From Methanobacteriota archaeon (GTDB lineage: Archaea > Halobacteriota > Methanosarcinia > Methanosarcinales > Methanosarcinaceae): a stretch of DNA of 10,876 nucleotides. Positions 5,551-10,876 of the stretch are shown one piece after another. The notes beneath the pieces were generated by a model. That model saw nothing but the letters and a program-made list of their open reading frames with translations. It ran no database searches and had not been told where the DNA came from. How positions within the stretch are numbered: position 1 is the stretch's first letter; every line of letters begins with the position of its first letter. Location of the stretch: the NCBI GenBank assembly GCA_030837265.1, contig JAUPKV010000204.1:1-10876 (forward strand), read 5' to 3'. Both the position numbers and the translations under genes were made by a program.

Positions 5551-6984
5551 ATGCAAATTCCGGACCATAAGACTAAGATCGTCTGCACAATAGGCCCTGC
5601 TTCTTCTTCTGAGGAAATGATAAGGGAACTTGTGCTTAAAGGCATGAATGTAGCCAGGATCAATTTTTCCCATGGAGACTTTGAGAGCCATGGGGAGGTA
5701 ATCCGCAGAGTCCGCAAGGTTGCAGGAGAGCTTGGTAGAATAGTCGCAATTCTTGCCGATCTGCCTGGCCCGAAGATCCGTTTAGGCAATCTGAAAAAAG
5801 AACCGATTATGCTCCATAAAGGAAATCTTGTGACTCTCACAACTGACGAAATTCCCGGAACCACGGAGCGTATCCCGGTAAGCTATAAGCAGCTTCCGGA
5901 AAGTGTAGTTACTGGAAGTCTTATTTATTTAAGTGACGGTTTTATCCAGCTCCGCTGCCTGGAAATCTCAGGAAATGATGTTGTTTGTGAGGTTATCATT
6001 GGTGGACAGCTTTATTCTCACAAAGGATTGAACCTTCCCGGAGCTAAGATATTCCTTGATCCTGTAACTGAAAGGGATTTAGAGATCGTTGAGTTCGCTC
6101 TGAATGAAGACATTGACACTTTCAGTATCTCTTTTATAGAAAAAGCTGAGGACATACGTAAAGTCCGAACTTTTGCTGCAGCTAGAGGAAAAAGTGTAAA
6201 CATAGTCGCTAAAATCGAGCGAAGACAGGCTGTGGATAATATTGGAGAAATTCTTGTTGAAGCAGATGCTCTCATGGTTGCAAGGGGAGACCTGGGAGTG
6301 GAAATTCCCATTCAGGAAGTCCCATCCGTCCAGAAAGAACTAATCCAGAGTGCGCAGCTTCTTGGGATTCCGGTAATTACAGCTACTCAGATGCTGGCTT
6401 CTATGACTGATAATATAAGGCCTACCCGCGCTGAGGCAACGGATGTAGCCAATGCAATCCTTGATGGAACGGATGCTGTAATGCTTTCGGAAGAAACAGC
6501 TGTTGGCAATTATCCTCTAGAAGCCGTTGAGATGATGGCAAAGATTGCACATACTACCGAAAAATGGCGCTCCAGGACCAGGTGGGGACTTAACACAATA
6601 ATCAGTAATATTACGATGAAGGAAATGTCACCGGATGAAGTAATAACCCTCCAGGTCCATGAAGCCCTGCAGAAACTGAATGCAGCCGCCGTACTTACCC
6701 CTACTAGAAGCGGATCAACTCCTCGCAGAATTTCGCGCTTTAAGCCGGACTCCTGGATCCTTGCTTTCAGCCGCTTCCCGAAAAGCTGTGATTTCCTTTC
6801 CTTATCTTATGGAGTTTATCCTGTCTGTGTGAAAGAAGTAATTGAAAACTGGGAACTGGAAACTACGACCAGAGCTAAGGAACTGGGATTTGCTAAAAGT
6901 GGGGACATTGTTGTTTTTACTCAGGGCCCCTCTTCAGGAAAACCCGGTGGAACAAATATGCTTAAGATCCTAACCCTTGATTGA
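5551..6984 (+). CDS. pyk: Pyruvate kinase
   Basis: Transfers phosphate from phosphoenolpyruvate to ADP, giving pyruvate and ATP, the last step of glycolysis. The 477 residues cover the usual A, B and C domains. Visible motifs are ARINFSHG (35-42), DLPGPKIR (70-77), the B domain about 75-158, VAKIERR (219-225, with catalytic Lys221 and metal ligand Glu223), ARGDLGVEIP (244-253, with metal ligand Asp247), the ATQML...RPTRAEATDVANA helix and SEETAVGNYP. The C domain has the phosphate-loop-like TRSGSTPRRISR. At the site of the K+-sensing Glu117 of muscle enzyme this protein has Lys75, with Leu71 at the position of Thr113, the signature of K+-independent enzymes. The ATG lies ten bases after GAGG (5537-5540). 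Transcription is separate from aldolase; the leader carries a GTTGCA motif array. Confidence 0.96.
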   Translation: MQIPDHKTKIVCTIGPASSSEEMIRELVLKGMNVARINFSHGDFESHGEVIRRVRKVAGELGRIVAILADLPGPKIRLGNLKKEPIMLHKGNLVTLTTDEIPGTTERIPVSYKQLPESVVTGSLIYLSDGFIQLRCLEISGNDVVCEVIIGGQLYSHKGLNLPGAKIFLDPVTERDLEIVEFALNEDIDTFSISFIEKAEDIRKVRTFAAARGKSVNIVAKIERRQAVDNIGEILVEADALMVARGDLGVEIPIQEVPSVQKELIQSAQLLGIPVITATQMLASMTDNIRPTRAEATDVANAILDGTDAVMLSEETAVGNYPLEAVEMMAKIAHTTEKWRSRTRWGLNTIISNITMKEMSPDEVITLQVHEALQKLNAAAVLTPTRSGSTPRRISRFKPDSWILAFSRFPKSCDFLSLSYGVYPVCVKEVIENWELETTTRAKELGFAKSGDIVVFTQGPSSGKPGGTNMLKILTLD

Positions 6985-7026
6985 ATTCCAGGCAGCCTCA
7001 ATAGAAGTGACTAAATAAGGATATCC

Positions 7027-7083
7027 AGTTTTAAATAAAAAACTCAAGTTTTAAATAATATTTTATTAAATATTTATTTCATT
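7027..7083. repeat. Direct repeat with 20-bp period and T-rich 3' end of pyk
   Basis: AGTTTTAAATAA occurs identically at 7027-7038 and 7047-7058. T-rich sequence with runs such as TTTT at 7060-7063 continues to about 7083 and may end the pyk transcript, for which no hairpin is evident. The repeat could also serve the gene at 7187. Confidence 0.4.
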
Positions 7084-7112
7084 AAAGATAGCGTAGTAAA
7101 AAAATTGCAATG

Positions 7113-7124
7113 ATAAAATATTTA
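7113..7124 (+). promoter_or_regulatory. Possible TATA box of the surface-protein gene
   Basis: ATAAAATATTTA lies about 65-75 bases before the ATG and would put the transcript start near 7144. The TTTTATATTT at 7163-7172 is a better match in sequence but too close to the start codon for a transcript with a leader. Confidence 0.3.
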
Positions 7125-7186
7125 GATATTAACTACATGTTCTCTACTGTCAGAATAATCCATTTTATATTTATGAGGTTTCATTG

Positions 7187-8104
7187 ATGAAACAAAAGGT
7201 ACCAGCAGATAAAAACAAGAAATATATGGCAATTCTTTTGGCTGTAATAATGTTATTCTCAGTCTTCATGATGCTCTTTTCGGGCAGCGATCCAACAGCA
7301 AATAGTAATAGTGGAAATGAAGCTTCAACTCCCTCCGCAGAAAAAAAGAGTTCTACAATCCCTTTTTCCCAAATTCCAGGCAAACAGGTACATCATCAAT
7401 TTAATTCGATTGCCGATGGATTGAATATGTCCCCTGAGGGAGTAATATTTGCAGAGTATGTAAACATTCAGAATATTAAAGGAACGCCACTTGAACAATC
7501 CTATGAAAACACCACAGCTAATTTAAAACAATTCTATGGCGCTGATGTAACAAAACTTTATATTGCAAATTACGCTGATGGAAGTGAATTTGAACTACAT
7601 GCTATCCCAGAACAGAGGATTCTAAACAATTCTTTTGTCCCAGTTCCTTACCACAGCTACTATCTTCTCTCAAGAGGAAGCAGTGGAGATGCATGGAATG
7701 TACTCGGAAGTCCTGTAGTTCTCGGCTCGCGCCAGACAGTTAAAAACGTAATAGATGTGCTGGAAGGAAATGCAACATCCACTACTCAATACAATGGGAT
7801 CCTGAACCAGACGAACCCCGAAAATGTGATCATCCAGGAAGTTGCAATGAAAACAAACTACACAACTGAAGCTGTTGCCGATCAGTATTATATGGACCTC
7901 CTAAAGCAAGATGACGGCAGTTACGCCCAAACATCCCTTTTCATGAATCTGAAACCTGATGTAGCCAAAAACATCACAGCTCTTCAGACAACTTCGAGTG
8001 AACGCGGAGTGAAATACAACATAACAAGTTCAGGAAACATCACCAAACTGGTAATAAGCTCAGACTTTAATAGCTTATTAAATGAAACAAGAATGTTAAA
8101 GTAA
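7187..8104 (+). CDS. Membrane-anchored, sequon-rich extracytoplasmic protein, function unknown
   Basis: I do not recognise a named family. The 305-residue protein has a Lys-rich N-terminus, one hydrophobic segment (about 13-32) and then a Ser/Thr/Asn-rich, low-complexity linker (33-58), so it is probably anchored by an uncleaved signal with the bulk outside the cell. No lipobox Cys is present. Ten N-glycosylation sequons (Asn80, 108, 147, 195, 207, 224, 262, 278, 284 and 299) are spread over the outer part, consistent with a glycosylated archaeal envelope protein. The ATG at 7187 is preferred because GAGGT (7175-7179) then has seven bases of spacing; a TTG immediately upstream is also possible. 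The gene stands alone and a hairpin/T-run terminator follows. No Cys or catalytic signature is visible. Confidence 0.8.
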   Translation: MKQKVPADKNKKYMAILLAVIMLFSVFMMLFSGSDPTANSNSGNEASTPSAEKKSSTIPFSQIPGKQVHHQFNSIADGLNMSPEGVIFAEYVNIQNIKGTPLEQSYENTTANLKQFYGADVTKLYIANYADGSEFELHAIPEQRILNNSFVPVPYHSYYLLSRGSSGDAWNVLGSPVVLGSRQTVKNVIDVLEGNATSTTQYNGILNQTNPENVIIQEVAMKTNYTTEAVADQYYMDLLKQDDGSYAQTSLFMNLKPDVAKNITALQTTSSERGVKYNITSSGNITKLVISSDFNSLLNETRMLK

Positions 8105-8160
8105 GTAAGTAAGAAGCTTTTAAATTTTAAATATTTTAAATTTCAAAATTTAATTTTTTT

Positions 8161-8187
8161 TGCCCTTTTTTCGGGCATTTATTTTTT
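8161..8187 (+). terminator. Hairpin/T-run terminator
   Basis: TGCCC (8161-8165) pairs with GGGCA (8173-8177) around a T-rich loop. T runs lie on both sides: T7 before it (8154-8160) and T6 after it (8182-8187). It probably ends the transcript of the surface-protein gene and separates it from the TPR gene. Confidence 0.6.
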
Positions 8188-8261
8188 AGTCTTTTTCCGG
8201 ATAATGAGCATCATTAGTTATTTCTACATGCCAGACCAATTTTATTAAAGGGCGTGATGTA

Positions 8262-8591
8262 TTGAGTTTTCTGGATAAGCTATTCAAGAAAAAAATAGAA
8301 GGAAAAACCGCCGAAGAATGGTATGTACTGGCAGTTAGTGAAACAAACCCTGAAAAGAAGATTGAGTATTTAGACAATGTCCTCACGCTAAAGCCTGATT
8401 TTGCCGGAGCCTGGAACCTGAAGGGGCTTGAATTTGTGATTCTTCAAAGATATGAGGATGCAATTGCCTCATTTGATAAAGCCCTTGAGATCCGACCCGG
8501 TTACCTGGAAGCAAAATACAATAAAGAGGATGCTGAAACAGAACTTAAGAGGATGAGTGCAGCCAAAGTAAAAGACCAGGAAGAAAGATAA
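8262..8591 (+). CDS. Small TPR-repeat protein
   Basis: A 109-residue, probably cytoplasmic protein built from tetratricopeptide repeats, which usually mediate protein-protein contacts. Repeat 1 spans about 17-47 and repeat 2 about 48-81; repeat 2 carries the classic AWNLKG...YEDAIASFDKALEIRP pattern. A third, partial helix pair (82-97) and a charged tail ending QEER follow. The N-terminus MSFLDKLFKKK is a short basic amphipathic stretch. The only plausible start is TTG at 8262: the nearby ATG (8257) hits a stop after one codon, and the next in-frame Met is near the C-terminus. The ribosome site is weak (GGGCGTGA, 8250-8257). The gene is convergent with the flavoprotein gene. The binding partner is unknown. 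Confidence 0.82.
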   Translation: MSFLDKLFKKKIEGKTAEEWYVLAVSETNPEKKIEYLDNVLTLKPDFAGAWNLKGLEFVILQRYEDAIASFDKALEIRPGYLEAKYNKEDAETELKRMSAAKVKDQEER

Positions 8592-8625
8592 AAAGAGCAG
8601 CGTTGATTTCAGTTCAGATTAGAAG

Positions 8626-9816
8626 TTATTTCTTTCTCCAGTTCATGGCTTGAAGTCCTGTTTTTACATGCAAAGGGAATTTTCCGCATTGCATGACCTT
8701 CATCTGTTCAGGGGAAATGAATTTAAACGCTGCATTAATTAGGGTATCGGACCCCAAGATTCCATTCATAAGCTGTCTTGCCTGCACGGAGGTTTCAATT
8801 GCGTTTCCAATCTGAGCTCTCCAGAGCCGATCATATTCCTCAAGTCGGCATCGGCCTTCAACGAATCCGGCTGCTGTTTCCCCAGCCACTTTTCCGGCAA
8901 TCATTGCTGGAGGAATTCCACCTCCGTTTGTTGCAATAATATGGCCTGCTGCATCCCCTACAACCAGCGAATTTTCAGTTGCGGTTCTCTCGGGAGCGCC
9001 ATTTACCGGAAGAATGCCTGCAATTACACTCATGATAACTCTATTTTCCAGCTTCCGACTGGCCAGAGGGTGATTCTGAATGAAACGGTTCAGGTATTCT
9101 TTTGCGGAAGTACCTTTTTCAGCCATTCCACGTGGGATCCCTACACCTACATTGGCACGGCCCTCACCTTCCGGAAAAATCCAGGCATAGCCCCCGGGCA
9201 TGAAATTGTTTCCAAAATACATCTCAAGAGCATCAGGATCAATATCTACATTTCGCACCTGGTACTCTATAGCCACTGATATTTCTTTTTCACCTGGCTT
9301 GAAAGTAAGCCCTTTTGACTTTGCAACCAGAGAATTAGGACCGTCGGCTCCAATTATGACTTTTGCCTTGAGTTTATGCTTCCCAAAAATTCCGGAGGTT
9401 TCGACAGTTGTACCTTCTATCTTTGTCACTCGTGTTTTTATCAGCAGTTCAGCTCCCATCTTTGCAGCTTTCTCGGCAAGAAACTGATCGTATCTACGCC
9501 GATCGAGAACAACACCCTTGACGGCAAATTCTTTAACACTGCAGTTGGGGGGAAAAATTCGCTGGGTTTTTATACGCTGGAGTATGCAGGAATCAGGGTA
9601 AAATTTAAGGAAATCCGGCAGTTCCGCATCAGGAAGAAGGGCCTCAATCTCCGAAGCATCGGGAATGAAGCCTGCACACTGAATAGGGTTTCCGATTTCT
9701 TTTTTCTTATCCAGAAGCAGGACAGAAGCTCCATTCTTTGCCGCATACATAGCAGCAGTAGAACCTGCAGGACCTGCACCCACAACTATGATGTCGTAAG
9801 AAGCTTTTGGAATCAT
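8626..9816 (-). CDS. Geranylgeranyl-reductase-family FAD oxidoreductase
   Basis: A 396-residue flavoprotein of the geranylgeranyl reductase family, whose archaeal members hydrogenate the isoprenoid chains of ether lipids or related polyprenoids. The FAD-binding Rossmann motif is VVGAGPAGS (11-19), with acidic Asp36 closing the first beta-alpha-beta unit. Further family marks are GNPIQCAGF (42-50, with conserved Cys47), GADGPNS (156-162), GGYAWIFP (208-215), NVGVG (222-226) and VVGDAAGHIIATNGGGIPP (285-303), which covers the second FAD motif. No membrane segment is obvious. ATG is chosen at 9816, with AGGA ten bases upstream. A TATA/BRE promoter lies 45-65 bases before it. Methanogens often carry several paralogues; the usual CAEG is CAGF here, so the natural substrate may be a lipid or quinone-like prenyl chain other than the main phospholipid. 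Confidence 0.88.
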   Translation of the reverse strand: MIPKASYDIIVVGAGPAGSTAAMYAAKNGASVLLLDKKKEIGNPIQCAGFIPDASEIEALLPDAELPDFLKFYPDSCILQRIKTQRIFPPNCSVKEFAVKGVVLDRRRYDQFLAEKAAKMGAELLIKTRVTKIEGTTVETSGIFGKHKLKAKVIIGADGPNSLVAKSKGLTFKPGEKEISVAIEYQVRNVDIDPDALEMYFGNNFMPGGYAWIFPEGEGRANVGVGIPRGMAEKGTSAKEYLNRFIQNHPLASRKLENRVIMSVIAGILPVNGAPERTATENSLVVGDAAGHIIATNGGGIPPAMIAGKVAGETAAGFVEGRCRLEEYDRLWRAQIGNAIETSVQARQLMNGILGSDTLINAAFKFISPEQMKVMQCGKFPLHVKTGLQAMNWRKK

Positions 9817-9860
9817 GACAGCTTTTTCCTGCTATTTATTTGCCATGCAATTACTATTGA

Positions 9861-9880
9861 TTTATTTATAATCCTTTCCT
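9861..9880 (-). promoter_or_regulatory. BRE/TATA promoter of the flavoprotein gene
   Basis: On the minus strand a purine-rich BRE-like AGGAAAGGAT (9880-9871) runs directly into TATAAATAAA (9870-9861), a strong archaeal TATA box. Normal spacing puts the transcript start near 9842, leaving a leader of about 25 bases with AGGA before the ATG. It indicates transcription independent of the PAS-GAF gene upstream. Confidence 0.6.
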
Positions 9881-9915
9881 GTAACCTATTAACTTTTAAG
9901 GGTTAGGAAGATCCC

Positions 9916-9941
9916 AAATTATTTTAGCAGCAAGAAGCTGC
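9916..9941 (-). terminator. Possible terminator of the PAS-GAF gene
   Basis: GCAGC/GCTGC (9927-9931/9937-9941) form a perfect 5-bp stem with a five-base loop, 16 bases after the PAS-GAF stop. On the minus strand TAAAATAATTT follows. The T-tract is poor, so this is a modest call. Confidence 0.35.
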
Positions 9942-9956
9942 CGGGAGCAAAACGAG

Positions 9957-10853
9957 CTATTTTGAATTATGATTTTTTACACATTCTCTCAATTTTTCTT
10001 CTAGACGGATATGCGAGATGAATACGCCGAACTGGGTTCCGATAGTTTCAATTACTGTTCGTACACTATCCGAAAGTTCGTACTCTATACTCGAAGCAAG
10101 GTAAAAAGCCGCAATTACTTTTTTTTCGGACTTCACAGGTATGATTGCTGTAGCTCGCAGCTTTTCCTGCCTAAGTGCATCATCCCTGGAAGTAAGAAGA
10201 AGGTCTATATGCTGCTTATATACAGGTTGCCCTATTCTTACAAGTTTGGTATTAGGTGAATTGGCTTTGTAATGTGAGGCATATTCGACAAAGGTTGGAG
10301 AAAACCCACTCTGAACTGCAAGGGTTAAATCCCCTGTTTCTTCATCTACTAAATAGATCCCACCAGCATCTATCTGGTCTATCATGAGACACGCTTCAAG
10401 TAATCTATCCAGAGTTTCTTTTAAACTTTTTGAGACACTCAGAGAGATTCCCAGGTCCCTTTGAATGTAAAGCAGCTTTTCTCTTCGTTTCCGTTCTGTA
10501 ATGTCCAGAATTATACCTTTCAGATATTTTACAACTCCGTTCTCGTCAGCGTCAATAAAGGTTCTCTCTTCAACCCAACGCACTTCTCCTGATTTCGTCA
10601 GGATCCGATATTCCTGAGAAAAGTCAGTGCTGTTCTCCATGATCCTTTTGGAGAGTTCCCTTTCTACTCTATCAATATCCTCATTATGGATTATATTTCC
10701 AAACAGGATTTTTCCGGACGTGAATTCTTCTTCCGTATAACCAAACTGCCTTATGTTCTCGGATACGAAATCTGCAGGCCAGTATTTTTCCGGCCTCCAT
10801 AAAAAGATAGTTCCAGGAACTTTGTTTATTACTGAAATTAATTCCTTTGCCAT
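9957..10853 (-). CDS. PAS-GAF sensor protein without visible output domain (possibly 5'-partial)
   Basis: Residues 1-120 form a PAS fold with its C-terminal PAC part: FLWRPEKYWPADFVSENIRQ (17-36), YRILTKSGEVRWVEE (82-96) and LKGIILDITERK (111-122). A GAF domain follows (about 137-285) with GGIYLVDEETGDLTLAVQSG (164-183). Both are ligand- or redox-sensing modules common in Methanosarcina signalling proteins. The protein ends in LEEKLRECVKNHNSK, the kind of coiled linker that normally leads into another PAS or a histidine-kinase domain, but a stop follows and no kinase, GGDEF or DNA-binding domain is seen. The ATG at 10853 has no convincing ribosome site, and the frame stays open to the window edge (at least seven more codons), so the real start may lie outside. 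It could be a stand-alone sensor or the end of a multi-PAS protein. Confidence 0.82.
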   Translation of the reverse strand: MAKELISVINKVPGTIFLWRPEKYWPADFVSENIRQFGYTEEEFTSGKILFGNIIHNEDIDRVERELSKRIMENSTDFSQEYRILTKSGEVRWVEERTFIDADENGVVKYLKGIILDITERKRREKLLYIQRDLGISLSVSKSLKETLDRLLEACLMIDQIDAGGIYLVDEETGDLTLAVQSGFSPTFVEYASHYKANSPNTKLVRIGQPVYKQHIDLLLTSRDDALRQEKLRATAIIPVKSEKKVIAAFYLASSIEYELSDSVRTVIETIGTQFGVFISHIRLEEKLRECVKNHNSK

Positions 10854-10876
10854 CTCTAGAGAATTACATAAAGTAA

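Noticed and set aside
5523..5864. 113-codon minus-strand frame opposite the start of pyk
   Set aside because: Shadow of the pyruvate kinase N-terminal domain, with no promoter or homologous motif.
9376..9906. 176-codon plus-strand frame opposite the flavoprotein gene
   Set aside because: Antisense shadow of a gene with complete FAD motifs; composition and Cys/Ser/Phe richness are typical of a reverse-frame artefact.
1..10876. CRISPR array, insertion sequence or defence system
   Set aside because: No regularly spaced repeats, transposase, terminal inverted repeats, nuclease or toxin-antitoxin signature was seen; the genes are mostly housekeeping.

Overview
The window looks like chromosomal DNA of a methanogenic archaeon, most likely Methanosarcina or a close relative. 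The evidence is an archaeal/eukaryotic-type prolyl-tRNA synthetase ending in Tyr, an archaeal CobT-type (UPF0284) phosphoribosyltransferase, a DhnA-type class I aldolase, a geranylgeranyl-reductase-family flavoprotein, a PAS-GAF sensor, a tRNA gene without encoded CCA, archaeal TATA/BRE-like promoters, and moderately GC coding DNA separated by very AT-rich spacers. No mobile element, CRISPR array or phage gene is visible. The genus assignment rests on recognising these proteins; no search was run.

Layout. 1-265: leader of proS with two consecutive RNA-type hairpins and a tandem AT-rich motif. 266-1708 (+): proS. 1709-2111: AT-rich spacer with a terminator-like hairpin, a degenerate 31-bp tandem repeat and an 8-bp-arm palindrome. 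2112-3164 (+): cobT-like gene of cobamide assembly. 3221-3505 (-): two tiny zinc-ribbon genes (46 and 44 residues) placed as an operon and closed by a hairpin/T-tract terminator; the second is shorter than usual gene-calling cut-offs. 3506-3953: spacer carrying the promoters of the zinc-ribbon pair and of tRNA-Asn(GTT) (3954-4026). 4293-5216 (+): class I fructose-bisphosphate aldolase, followed by a strong nested hairpin terminator. 5551-6984 (+): pyruvate kinase, preceded by a GTTGCA/TGCAAC motif array. 7187-8104 (+): membrane-anchored, sequon-rich extracytoplasmic protein of unknown function. 8262-8591 (+): small TPR protein with a TTG start. 8626-9816 (-): geranylgeranyl-reductase-family flavoprotein with a clear TATA/BRE promoter. 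9957-10853 (-): PAS-GAF sensor protein, perhaps the C-terminal part of a gene that begins outside the window.

How the genes relate. Most genes appear to be single transcription units, each with its own AT-rich leader; the zinc-ribbon pair is the one convincing operon. The window is mainly housekeeping: translation (proS, tRNA-Asn), the nucleotide-loop branch of cobamide synthesis (corrinoids are central to methylotrophic methanogenesis) and central carbon metabolism (aldolase and pyruvate kinase, neighbours but separately transcribed). The least explained parts are the zinc-ribbon mini-operon, the structured proS leader, the operator-like repeats before pyk, and the sequon-rich surface protein.
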